A stretch of 64,000 bases of DNA from Sulfurimonas sp. SAG-AH-194-I05. Lineage in GTDB: Bacteria > Campylobacterota > Campylobacteria > Campylobacterales > Sulfurimonadaceae. Positions within the stretch are counted from its first letter, which is position 1, and the number at the start of each line of letters is the position of its first letter. Shown piece after piece: positions 53,780-62,153 of the stretch. The notes under the pieces are model-generated. The model ran no database searches, had not been told where the DNA came from, and saw nothing but the letters and a program-made list of their open reading frames with translations. The stretch is from the NCBI RefSeq assembly GCF_029215955.1, contig NZ_JAEMVA010000002.1:30468-94467 (forward strand). Reading direction: 5' to 3'. Made by a program: the position numbers and the translations under genes.

Positions 53780-54007
53780 TTATAAATCCTCTAAAGATTT
53801 AATATCTTTAATTATTTTTTTATTAATTAAAATAGTTATTAAGAGCAAAATCACTATTGTAGAAATTGCTAAATTGAGTAACAGAGTGTTCTCTTTTTCA
53901 TAATTATTTGCAATCCATGAAACAAGTCCAATCACAGTCGCTAGAGATAATACTAACACAACTTTTAAATAATTTATAAACTCTTTTACTCTATCTATTT
54001 TAGCCAT
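53780..54007 (-). CDS. small two-span membrane protein of a tiny pair
   Basis: The 75-residue product has a charged N-terminus (MAKIDRVKEFINYLK), two membrane helices (about 16-32 and 43-62), and ends KDIKSLEDL. It is a paralogue of the protein at 47281-47511: same length, same spacing of helices, and the same four final residues. It lies between priA and a prepilin gene. Function unknown. Confidence 0.65.
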   Translation of the reverse strand: MAKIDRVKEFINYLKVVLVLSLATVIGLVSWIANNYEKENTLLLNLAISTIVILLLITILINKKIIKDIKSLEDL

Positions 54008-54026
54008 TACTAATTATAGCCAAATA

Positions 54027-54467
54027 TCAATTAGTAAGGTCAGAACAAAAAGTATCACTTGATGTTGTACAGACAAAAAGTCCTGTAGATTGTGTATACG
54101 TAAATCCTACATTTGTACCCGCAACATTAAAGTTATAGGTTGCTGTCGCATTTGTATCTGTATTTGTACTTGTCCAATGTCCTGCCTTTGTACTGTCTGC
54201 AACTCCATACATTAACACACCACCAAACAAACCATTTTCATTTAACTTAATCCCTGAAATATAATTAGAATCACCCGTAATAAGTCTCGCCTGTCTCTCA
54301 GTAACAATACCTGAACGAATCGAAGCAATATCTGAGCGACCTTTTGTAATTTCCGCATCAGTTCGAGTTGCTGCAAGTTTTGGAATAGCCACAGAGGCTA
54401 ATATACCTAAAACAACAATAACAAAAACTAACTCAATCATAGTAAAAGCATAATGTGATTTTTGCAT
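54027..54467 (-). CDS. type IV prepilin-like protein
   Basis: The 146-residue product has a short basic leader and the prepilin peptidase site HYA|FTMIELVFVIVVLGILASVAIPKLAA (Ala at -1 is common in this phylum). Glu5 of the mature chain is present. The soluble domain holds two cysteines near the end (FVCTTSSDTFC), like the disulphide loop of pilins. It is a pseudopilin or minor pilin for a type IV pilus or type II-like system, which in competent bacteria would serve DNA uptake. A related gene lies at 54903. Confidence 0.85.
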   Translation of the reverse strand: MQKSHYAFTMIELVFVIVVLGILASVAIPKLAATRTDAEITKGRSDIASIRSGIVTERQARLITGDSNYISGIKLNENGLFGGVLMYGVADSTKAGHWTSTNTDTNATATYNFNVAGTNVGFTYTQSTGLFVCTTSSDTFCSDLTN

Positions 54468-54553
54468 GAGAAATCCTTTAAGGTCATTTTAGCATTTTTA
54501 TGTTTCATTTTCGTTATAATAGATTTATATCTAAACTAAAAAGGCATACTACT

Positions 54554-54784
54554 ATGATTATTGCTTTTGCAGATAAAGCTTTTGAAGATTATCAGTTTTG
54601 GAAACAAAACGATGAGACAGTTCTAAAAAGAATAGACCTTATACTCAAAGACATACAAAAAAATCCAAAAAAGTTAGAAAAAGATTCCAATGGCTACTAT
54701 TCAAGAATAATTATTTTAGAACATAAACTTATATATAAAATATTTAATGGAATGATTGTGGTTGCACAGTGTAGGTTTCGCTAG
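54554..54784 (+). CDS. orphan, shortened YoeB/Txe-like RelE-superfamily toxin
   Basis: The 76-residue product resembles YoeB/Txe: IIAFADKAFEDYQFWKQND, VLKRIDLILKDI and YYSRIIILEHKLIYKI. It lacks the usual GKPEPLK insertion and ends CRFR, whereas YoeB ends CRxHY with catalytic His83 and Tyr84. No YefM/Axe antitoxin gene lies upstream or downstream. TATAAT at 54515-54520 gives it its own promoter. I start at ATG 54554; the longer frame is unlikely. It is probably a decayed, inactive toxin left between two pilin genes. Confidence 0.7.
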   Translation: MIIAFADKAFEDYQFWKQNDETVLKRIDLILKDIQKNPKKLEKDSNGYYSRIIILEHKLIYKIFNGMIVVAQCRFR

Positions 54785-54865
54785 GAGAGAACTTTAGTCT
54801 AGTTTCCATACTTTTTCTTGGGAATACATATGTTTATTTAGGTTAGTTTTAATTGCAGTAGATAC

Positions 54866-54884
54866 TCCCATGTAGAACATGGGA
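54866..54884. terminator. hairpin between toxin-like and prepilin genes
   Basis: TCCCATGT and ACATGGGA form a perfect 8-bp stem with an AGA loop, between the convergent genes. No clear T-run follows. Confidence 0.4.
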
Positions 54885-54902
54885 ATGAGACAAAATCGTT
54901 TT

Positions 54903-55307
54903 CTATCTAACTACAGCATTACCAGTTAATGGGATGACACCCGTAGTAACATTTGTAAACAAGGCACAGTTACCTGTACTTCCTACAGAACTAATAGTTA
55001 AGTTTGTATCTGTTGCATCTACTGTACCAATAGCACAAGTATTAGTTCCATCAGTTGCAGTTATAACATTTGATGTAACAGTAAGTGTTGCACTACCATC
55101 AATGAAAGTATTTAAATTTGCTACAGCTCCTGTTGCTGTTGCTGTTGCTTGAATTTGACTAACTGCCGTTTTCCAGTTTGCTAATGCAGCAGTTGCTGTT
55201 GCATCACCACGTGTAGCTGCTAATTTTGGAACTGCAACTGCAGCCAAAATACCTAAAATAACGATAACGAAGATCAATTCGATCATTGTAAAACCTGCTC
55301 TTTTCAT
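54903..55307 (-). CDS. type IV prepilin-like protein
   Basis: The 134-residue product has a four-residue leader then G|FTMIELIFVIVILGILAAVAVPKLAATRGDA, a classic prepilin N-terminus. The soluble part is Ala/Thr-rich with two cysteines (TNTCAIG and GNCALF). AAGGAG precedes the ATG. It is a paralogue of the gene at 54027 and is separated from it by the orphan toxin. It probably forms the pilus shaft or a pseudopilus. Confidence 0.88.
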   Translation of the reverse strand: MKRAGFTMIELIFVIVILGILAAVAVPKLAATRGDATATAALANWKTAVSQIQATATATGAVANLNTFIDGSATLTVTSNVITATDGTNTCAIGTVDATDTNLTISSVGSTGNCALFTNVTTGVIPLTGNAVVR

Positions 55308-55509
55308 AAGAGACTCCTTAGTTGTATAAAAATTGGACTACTCTGGTAGCCTTAGGAGTATTATGAAACTTATTGTGTTAAAGTTAGCTTAAATACTACA
55401 AAATTTCACTCAAAATCGTATATTCGTTGTATAAAAAAATCAAATAATAATCATAATCTAAGTATATTACTGCTATTATGTTGTCCCAAATCATAAAATA
55501 AGTAGAAAA

Positions 55510-56097
55510 ATGAAAAAAATAATTATATTCCTCATGCTAAGTGTGAGCTTTTTAAACGCACAAATGGTTTTTGACCTTCAAGCACAGTATTTTTCAAATG
55601 CGTACGGACAAAATTCTAAGGCTTCTCTCTATGCCTTAGAAAATCTTAATGTAACAACGGTAAACCTCTACCAAGCGACAGACGGTCGTTATGTTACAAA
55701 CAATGCTTCTTCAGGTACTTTCTCAGTACGCCTTACGAACACTGTAAGTAATTTCAACGTAAGCATTAAGGCAAAATACAAGTCTACCTATAACTCAAGA
55801 ACACCTTCTATAGTTTTAAAATCAGACTTAGGTGAGGAGTTTGTTATCTCGTATGATAAAAATGAAATCATCATTCAAAACAAGATTTTCCGCGTTATAG
55901 GTTTGCACGATAAAGTCTTGCATGTGAACATTCAAAAGAAAGATGATCTTTTTGTGACTTCTATTAATGGACAGGTATTTTCTAAGGTAAAACTAGAAAC
56001 TTTTGTTAACCTAAAAAAAGTAGAACAAACGATTAATAACGTTGGTGGAGTTTCTTCTGAAGATAGTCTTTACGACCTAACGATATATGCAAAATAG
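55510..56097 (+). CDS. exported protein of unknown function
   Basis: The 195-residue product has a signal peptide (KKIIIFLMLSVSFLNAQ) and a beta-rich body resembling a lectin-like or concanavalin-type sandwich: FDLQAQYFSN, GTFSVRLTNTVSNFNVSIKAKYKS and a KSDLGEEFVISYDKNEIIIQNK strand series. No catalytic residues are recognised. It is the first of three genes with overlaps or 1-base spacing, so a small operon. About 200 bp upstream separate it from the divergent prepilin gene; no sigma signal stands out there. Confidence 0.6.
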   Translation: MKKIIIFLMLSVSFLNAQMVFDLQAQYFSNAYGQNSKASLYALENLNVTTVNLYQATDGRYVTNNASSGTFSVRLTNTVSNFNVSIKAKYKSTYNSRTPSIVLKSDLGEEFVISYDKNEIIIQNKIFRVIGLHDKVLHVNIQKKDDLFVTSINGQVFSKVKLETFVNLKKVEQTINNVGGVSSEDSLYDLTIYAK

Positions 56098-56098
56098 T

Positions 56099-56494
56099 AT
56101 GAAATATTTTCTTCTTTTTATTCTCGTTTCGCATACACTGTATGCTTTTAAGATTACAGCAATTGATGAAACGAAGAATGATGAGATAGAAAACTATACA
56201 TATGCTTCAAATGGTAAAAAAATCTATATGGCGTCACAAAATATTTTTTATGCAGAAGAAAATATAATGTATCCAAAAATAAATATGATTGAAGTAGTTG
56301 ATGGTTATGTTTCTCAAGAAGAAACACTTGACATAGTCAAAAGAGAATCAGACATGCAAAAACAGTTTATAACAAAAGACGAATTACTAGGTACAAAAAA
56401 GGTAGTCATTCAAAAAATCAGTATTGATGATGCTTTGACAGCTTTTTTTGATTCTATGAATAAAAAACATGAAAAACCGATAAACATTGAATAA
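56099..56494 (+). CDS. small exported protein of unknown function
   Basis: The 131-residue product has a signal peptide (KYFLLFILVSHTLYAFK) and a short polar domain rich in Glu and Lys. I use ATG 56099; an in-frame ATG four codons upstream overlaps the preceding gene and is also possible, and neither has a clear ribosome site. It overlaps the next gene by 8 bases. Function unknown. Confidence 0.6.
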   Translation: MKYFLLFILVSHTLYAFKITAIDETKNDEIENYTYASNGKKIYMASQNIFYAEENIMYPKINMIEVVDGYVSQEETLDIVKRESDMQKQFITKDELLGTKKVVIQKISIDDALTAFFDSMNKKHEKPINIE

Positions 56495-58343
56495 ATTAAA
56501 ATACCCTCTTTATCTTTTTTTGATGATACTTCTTGTTAAAATCGGATACATTGCTTTAGAGAGTTACTATAACTACTATGTACTCACTGTTACTACAACA
56601 ACGCCCCTTACAAAAGAAACGATAGAAAACTTAAACATAAACGGACATAGAATATCTGCTATAGGAATAACACTTCTTTTATTCCCTTTTCTTTACTACC
56701 TCGCTCGAAGCATAAAGGAACGCTTTGCATTTCTCATCGTGCTTGTGTTGAGTTCTTTATCTTACCTTGTATTGTATGAGGGTCTCAATCAAACTGTTAC
56801 AAAAATTGTAGAAATTAACAAAGAAAAACGTCACGATGCGTACTATGTAAATGTTTTTAAGTACGGTGTTTTAAACAATATTTTTGTATACGACTCTTTT
56901 ATAGATAGTGAAAAAATTAAAAATAATACGCTTGATGTAAATGATAGAATTCTTTTAAGTAACAGCTTTTTGTTACTTCATGCAGATGAAAAACTCATTA
57001 CAAAGTTAAAACAACGTGGAAAAGAAAAAGTTGCAGATGTTTATATAGAAAAAAATTTAAAAGAAGATTTTAAAGAAAAAAAAGAGCAGTTTAGACTTGC
57101 TTCAGTTGAAGTAGTCAAACTTTGGAATGCCATAAATAAAAATAAAATACGCATAGACCAACAACTTCAAATGCTCAACGAAGAAAACATGAACAAAGGC
57201 TACGATGAACTTGTACAAAGTTTGAGAAAAAATTATAAAAGTTATGTAGAAGCGTGGATGCAAATAGATGCTAAAATAGAAAAAGAAACTGCTCCAGATA
57301 GATTAAGACGCATCGAAGATAATTTAAGAACATATTTTAGATATGAAAGTTTTCAAAGAGTACGTAACCGTTATAAAGAGAGTATGGACGAAAATTTTGG
57401 ACATTACATAGAACCTTATGAGTGGCAAGATAACGTAGGTATGGTCTCACAAGAACAAATTAAATACGTAATAAAAAAAGAAATTTTACAAGCCGCACGC
57501 ATAAAACTGCATAACTTACCACCCAACTTAGGGGTGAAAGATTTCATGTATCATTATGAAGTGAAGTATGTTGTCATGAAAAAACTTCAAGAAAATGATA
57601 TTTTAGTACCTTTTGATTTTAACTATAGTTACGAAGAGTTTATACAGTACTTCAAGATTATGGCTGCAAAAAAATATGCAAAAGCATATGCTCTTTTTTA
57701 TGAAAAGCTCGAAAAAGAGATAGGGGTGAATGACATACGCCTTGATATGGATTATTCAAATTATATATATAGTGGTTATATTCAAACAAAAATTCAAGAA
57801 AAACTACCTGATCTTAATGAAGAAGATATTACGAACACGCTTGATGCTTTAAATTCTAAAGATTTAGCAAGTTTTAGATCTATGGTTTATTTACCAAAAA
57901 TTAGCGAGCAAGTGAAGTTTATGAATTTTGAAAAAGACGACTTTTTAGATGGTGGCAATGCAGAGCACTATGGTGATGACGCTATAAAACTACTCTACAT
58001 TCCTCCTTTTGCCCTAGCCTTATCCATGATAGGCTTACTACTTAATGCACTTACCGTTCTTAGCATGACTATGACTTTACTTATGTTTCCAAGTAAATTA
58101 CAGTTTATTCTCAAGTATGCATTGATTTTTTCTATTACTTTAATTCCTATTTCGCATAAAAATGAAAATGTAAATACAAACCTTTTACAGCAGTCAACAA
58201 CAAATGCACAGCTTTACTTGAACTTCCTTGCATGGATTAGTTACTTTGAAAAAAACAATTCAGACTTACATGAAAAGTATAAGTTTAAAGAAAATATTTA
58301 TGATAAATATAAAGAACAATATGATAAAAAGAAATTTTTTTAA
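56487..58343 (+). CDS. large membrane protein of unknown function
   Basis: The 618-residue product has three N-terminal helices (about 7-25, 57-73, 81-98), a long soluble helical middle rich in Lys, Glu and Tyr (about 110-500) and two C-terminal helices (about 506-530, 537-555). The middle is probably periplasmic or cytoplasmic coiled coil. No known domain is recognised. Being last in the three-gene unit, it could anchor the two exported partners. About 35 bases separate it from ispA. Confidence 0.65.
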   Translation: MNKLKYPLYLFLMILLVKIGYIALESYYNYYVLTVTTTTPLTKETIENLNINGHRISAIGITLLLFPFLYYLARSIKERFAFLIVLVLSSLSYLVLYEGLNQTVTKIVEINKEKRHDAYYVNVFKYGVLNNIFVYDSFIDSEKIKNNTLDVNDRILLSNSFLLLHADEKLITKLKQRGKEKVADVYIEKNLKEDFKEKKEQFRLASVEVVKLWNAINKNKIRIDQQLQMLNEENMNKGYDELVQSLRKNYKSYVEAWMQIDAKIEKETAPDRLRRIEDNLRTYFRYESFQRVRNRYKESMDENFGHYIEPYEWQDNVGMVSQEQIKYVIKKEILQAARIKLHNLPPNLGVKDFMYHYEVKYVVMKKLQENDILVPFDFNYSYEEFIQYFKIMAAKKYAKAYALFYEKLEKEIGVNDIRLDMDYSNYIYSGYIQTKIQEKLPDLNEEDITNTLDALNSKDLASFRSMVYLPKISEQVKFMNFEKDDFLDGGNAEHYGDDAIKLLYIPPFALALSMIGLLLNALTVLSMTMTLLMFPSKLQFILKYALIFSITLIPISHKNENVNTNLLQQSTTNAQLYLNFLAWISYFEKNNSDLHEKYKFKENIYDKYKEQYDKKKFF

Positions 58344-58377
58344 ACAGCTTTTAACGAGAGTCTTTATATAATTCCAC

Positions 58378-59226
58378 ATGCAAGAATTTGAAGACTTTTT
58401 ATTAAAAAACTTACCAGTGTCAAAAAGTATACATCCTACCTATGAAAAGGCCTTAGGGGAAATGCTTATAGCTGGTGGTAAACGTTTCCGTCCAGCACTT
58501 CTACTCGGTGTTGTAAATGCTTACAACCCTTTACTTTTAGAAGGGGCTAGACATGCGGCATATGCAGTTGAACTTCTTCATACTTACTCACTTATTCATG
58601 ATGACTTACCCGCTATGGACGACTCGCCACTTCGACGTGGTAAACCAACCTTACATGTGGTTTATGATGAAGTCACAGCTATTTTAGTAGGTGATGCTTT
58701 AAATACCTACTCTTTTGAGGTACTCTCACATGCTCCATTTTCAGACTATACTCGGGTGCAACTCATTCGTGAACTCGCATGTAATGGCGGTTTAAATGGA
58801 ATGGTTTTAGGTCAAGCTATAGACTGCTACTTTGAAAATTCACCTCTAAAAATAGCAGATGTTAAAATGCTTCATACAAATAAAACAGCAAAACTCATAG
58901 CAGCATCACTAAAAATGGGTGCCATTATTGTAGGTAAAGAAGAAGTAGGTGATGCGCTTTATAACTTTGGTATTAAACTTGGACTTTTATTTCAGATTCA
59001 AGATGATATTTTAGATGTTACACAAAGCTCTGAAGAAGCTGGAAAACTTACAGGAAATGATGAAGAAAAAAATAGTTTTGTTACTTTGATAGGCTTAGAT
59101 GAGACTATGAAAGAAGCAAATACCTTAGCGGATGAACTCTTAGTTGAGTTGAATACTTTTGATGACAACCTAAAAGAAAACCTTTCATCATTACTAATAA
59201 AATACATAAACAGACATAGGAATTAA
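58378..59226 (+). CDS. ispA: polyprenyl (farnesyl) diphosphate synthase
   Basis: The 282-residue product has the two aspartate-rich motifs of trans-prenyltransferases: HDDLPAMDDSPLRRG (75-82) and QIQDDILDV (about 205). The GGKRFRPALLL segment is normal. The DDxxxxD first motif fits farnesyl diphosphate synthases. It builds the C15 precursor for undecaprenyl phosphate and quinones. The transketolase gene follows after one base, so the two share an operon. Confidence 0.93.
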   Translation: MQEFEDFLLKNLPVSKSIHPTYEKALGEMLIAGGKRFRPALLLGVVNAYNPLLLEGARHAAYAVELLHTYSLIHDDLPAMDDSPLRRGKPTLHVVYDEVTAILVGDALNTYSFEVLSHAPFSDYTRVQLIRELACNGGLNGMVLGQAIDCYFENSPLKIADVKMLHTNKTAKLIAASLKMGAIIVGKEEVGDALYNFGIKLGLLFQIQDDILDVTQSSEEAGKLTGNDEEKNSFVTLIGLDETMKEANTLADELLVELNTFDDNLKENLSSLLIKYINRHRN

Positions 59227-59227
59227 T

Positions 59228-61144
59228 ATGAGTGTAATGCGTCAAAAAATGGCAGATTCGATAAGATTTTTAGCAGCGGACATGGTTCAAGCGGCAAACT
59301 CCGGACACCCTGGTGCTCCTATGGGTCTAGCAGATATTGCAGTGGTTTTAAGCGAACATTTAAATCATAATCCTAAAAACCCAGAGTGGTTAAACCGTGA
59401 TAGACTTGTTTTTTCAGGTGGACATGCAACGGGTTTAATTTACTCTCTTTACTACCTTTGGGGCTATGGTCTTGAAATAGAAGACTTGAAAAACTTTCGT
59501 CAACTCGACTCTTTAACTCCAGGGCATCCAGAATTTGGTCACACAAAAGGTATAGAAATTACAACAGGACCACTTGGTCAAGGTGTTGCAAATGCTGTTG
59601 GTTTTTCAATGGCTTCAAAATTTGTAGCAAATCAAGTAAACTCTGAGACTGCAGCACTGATAGACCACAATGTTTATTGTTTATGTGGTGATGGCGATTT
59701 AGAAGAGGGACTTTCGTATGAAGCATGCTCTATCGCGGGACATAACAAGCTTGATAATTTAATTCTTATTTATGATTCAAACAAAATCACTATCGAGGGT
59801 TCAACAGAACTCAGTATTTCAGAAAATATTCGTATGCGCTTTGAATCGCAAGGTTGGGATGTACTAGAAATAGATGGTCATGATTTTGAAGAAATAGACA
59901 CTGCAATTGCAACTGCAAAAGCAAATACTAAACCGACAATAATTATTGCAAACACTTTAATTGCTAAAGGTGCTGGAAAACTTGAAGGTTCACACCATGC
60001 ACATGGTGCACCTCTTGGTGATGATGTAATCAAAGAAGCTAAAATCAAAGCTGGTTTTGATGCAAGTAAAACTTTTCATGTTGATGCAGATGTTATGGCA
60101 CGATTTCGCGTAGCAATTGAAGAGGGTGACTTATGTGAACGTGAATGGAATCACAGACAAAAAACACTTCCTTTAATGGAGCAAAATGAAGCTTTAACTG
60201 CCTTACAAAATCCTGATTTTTCTCGTATAGATTACCCTGTTTTTGAAAAAGCAGAAGCTACCCGTGGTACAAATGGTAAAATCATGAATGCAATTGCTAG
60301 AGGGATTCCATCGTTTTTAGGTGGTTCAGCTGACCTTTCTCCATCAAATAAAACAAACCTAAACGATATGGGTATTTTTCCAAAGGGTAGAAATATATAC
60401 TTTGGAATTCGTGAACATGCTATGGCTTCTATTACAAATGCAATGGCTCTTTATGGTCCACTTATGCCTTTTTCAGCTACATTTTTTGTGTTCTCAGACT
60501 ATTTAAAACCAGCGGCAAGAATTGCAGCACTTACAGGAATTCAACAGTTCTTTATTTGGACACATGACAGCATTGGTGTTGGTGAAGATGGTCCTACGCA
60601 TCAACCAATAGAACACCTTTCACAGTTTCGTGCCTTACCTAACTTTTATGTTTGGAGACCAGCAGATGGGGCAGAGAATATTGAAGCTTGGAAAACTGCA
60701 TTAACTATGACTAAGTCACCATCGGCATTTGTATGTTCTCGTCAAAATTTAGCAGTTCTTCCACATGCTGTACGTGGAGAGGCAAGTCAAGGTGGGTATC
60801 TTCTTTCATCTGATGAGGGTGCGACGATTACACTTATGGCATCAGGTTCAGAAGTTGCGTTAGCATTAAAAGTAAAAGAGACTCTTAACGCTAAAGATGT
60901 AGCGGTAAATGTTGTTTCAGTTCCGTGTTATGACCTCTTCATAGAACAAGATGCTTCTTATATGAAGTCTATTATAAAAGAAAATACAAAAACTGTAGCT
61001 ATTGAAGCTGCTCGTGGTTTAGAGTGGTACAGACTAGCTGACACTGTAATCGCTATGGATACATTTGGAGCATCAGCACCAGCAGGACAACTTTTTGAGA
61101 AGTTTGGTTTCTCCGTCGACTCTATCATAAAAAAAATAAACTAA
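59228..61144 (+). CDS. tkt: transketolase
   Basis: The 638-residue product has the thiamine-diphosphate motif GDGDLEEGLSYEACSIAGHNKLDNLIL (from about 155), the N-terminal SGHPGAPMG substrate site, and the central HDSIGVGEDGPTHQPIEHL motif. It moves two-carbon units in the pentose phosphate and Calvin cycles. AGGAAT precedes the ATG. A strong hairpin at 61153-61177 ends the transcript. Confidence 0.96.
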   Translation: MSVMRQKMADSIRFLAADMVQAANSGHPGAPMGLADIAVVLSEHLNHNPKNPEWLNRDRLVFSGGHATGLIYSLYYLWGYGLEIEDLKNFRQLDSLTPGHPEFGHTKGIEITTGPLGQGVANAVGFSMASKFVANQVNSETAALIDHNVYCLCGDGDLEEGLSYEACSIAGHNKLDNLILIYDSNKITIEGSTELSISENIRMRFESQGWDVLEIDGHDFEEIDTAIATAKANTKPTIIIANTLIAKGAGKLEGSHHAHGAPLGDDVIKEAKIKAGFDASKTFHVDADVMARFRVAIEEGDLCEREWNHRQKTLPLMEQNEALTALQNPDFSRIDYPVFEKAEATRGTNGKIMNAIARGIPSFLGGSADLSPSNKTNLNDMGIFPKGRNIYFGIREHAMASITNAMALYGPLMPFSATFFVFSDYLKPAARIAALTGIQQFFIWTHDSIGVGEDGPTHQPIEHLSQFRALPNFYVWRPADGAENIEAWKTALTMTKSPSAFVCSRQNLAVLPHAVRGEASQGGYLLSSDEGATITLMASGSEVALALKVKETLNAKDVAVNVVSVPCYDLFIEQDASYMKSIIKENTKTVAIEAARGLEWYRLADTVIAMDTFGASAPAGQLFEKFGFSVDSIIKKIN

Positions 61145-61152
61145 ATCTTCTT

Positions 61153-61177
61153 TTTCCACATGCCCAACATGTGGAAA
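61153..61177 (+). terminator. tkt terminator made of two inverted CATGTGGAAA words
   Basis: TTTCCACATG and CATGTGGAAA form a perfect 10-bp stem with a 5-base loop, followed by ccTTTTTT. Both arms are copies of the word over-represented in the window. Confidence 0.8.
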
Positions 61178-61249
61178 CCTTTTTTAGCTTCACGATTCAT
61201 CAACAATTTTAGTGTATACTTTAGGTATTAAACATATAAAAGAGTAAAA

Positions 61250-61474
61250 ATGCACATAAGTACCAAAATATTTTTTATAAGCTTAGTACTGATAAATTTT
61301 CTTCATGCAAATGAAAATTTTACTGAAATGAGCACCCAAGAATTAATCGAAATTATCGGCTATGTAAAAGCATCTGATGAAGTAAAATTTAAAGATGAAC
61401 TTGAGTCCCGTGAGCCATTTATGAATGAAAAAGAAAGAAAAAAATATAATGAAAATAAAAAAAAGTTAAAGTGA
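61250..61474 (+). CDS. small exported DUF1104-like protein
   Basis: The 74-residue product has a signal peptide (KIFFISLVLINFLHAN) and a helical mature part with FTEMSTQELIEIIGYV…EFKDELESREP…MNEKERKKY. This matches the short helical DUF1104-type proteins common in Campylobacterota. It lies 7 bases before a response regulator gene and is likely part of that regulatory operon, perhaps as a periplasmic sensor accessory. Confidence 0.65.
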   Translation: MHISTKIFFISLVLINFLHANENFTEMSTQELIEIIGYVKASDEVKFKDELESREPFMNEKERKKYNENKKKLK

Positions 61475-61481
61475 AAAAAGA

Positions 61482-62153
61482 ATGAAGGCAAAAATACTTT
61501 TACTTGAAGATGATGTAACATTAAATGAAACAGTAAGTGAATTTTTAGAAGAAAATAACTTTGATGTCATTTCTGTATATGATGGTGAAACTGCACAAGA
61601 TTCTATGTATGAACAGGTGTTCGATTTGTTCTTACTTGATGTGAATGTTCCGCATATAAATGGTTTTGAACTTTTAAAGAAAAAAAGAGAAGAAGGTATA
61701 AGTACGCCTGCTATTTATATAACCTCTTTAAATTCTATAGACTCCCTTGAAGATGGTTATAATAGTGGTTGTGATGACTATATTAGAAAGCCTTTTGCTT
61801 TAAAAGAATTACTTTTTCGTATTGAAAATATTCTCAAACGGGGTTATTTTCATGGAACGAGTACGAAAGTAAAAATAAATGATCATATAGAATATGAAAC
61901 ATCTTCTAACACTTTGTATGTAGAGGGAGAAGAGCAAAATATTAGTGCTAAAGAGGCGATTCTTTTAAAGCTTTTTTTACAGCATAAAAATGAAGCTATT
62001 GCACATGAAGTAATTAACGAGACACTTTGGCACTATGATGAAACATCAAGTGAAAGTGCTCTACGCACCTACATTAAAAACTTAAGAAAAATTCTTGGAA
62101 AGGAAAAGATTGTCAGTATCAAAAAGCTTGGATACAGATTTACTACGGAGTGA
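61482..62153 (+). CDS. OmpR-family response regulator
   Basis: The 223-residue product has a receiver domain (E9/D10/D11, phospho-acceptor D53 in FLLDVNVPHING, K in IRKPFALKEL) and a winged-helix DNA-binding domain ending KLGYRFTTE. It is a paralogue of the regulator at 6131. The kinase gene overlaps its end. The operon may regulate the downstream cytochrome genes or respond to the small exported protein upstream. Confidence 0.9.
   Translation: MKAKILLLEDDVTLNETVSEFLEENNFDVISVYDGETAQDSMYEQVFDLFLLDVNVPHINGFELLKKKREEGISTPAIYITSLNSIDSLEDGYNSGCDDYIRKPFALKELLFRIENILKRGYFHGTSTKVKINDHIEYETSSNTLYVEGEEQNISAKEAILLKLFLQHKNEAIAHEVINETLWHYDETSSESALRTYIKNLRKILGKEKIVSIKKLGYRFTTE

Noticed and set aside
54027..54467. 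Abnormal prepilin site with Ala instead of Gly at -1.
   Set aside because: A|FTMIEL sites are common in this phylum, so not an anomaly.
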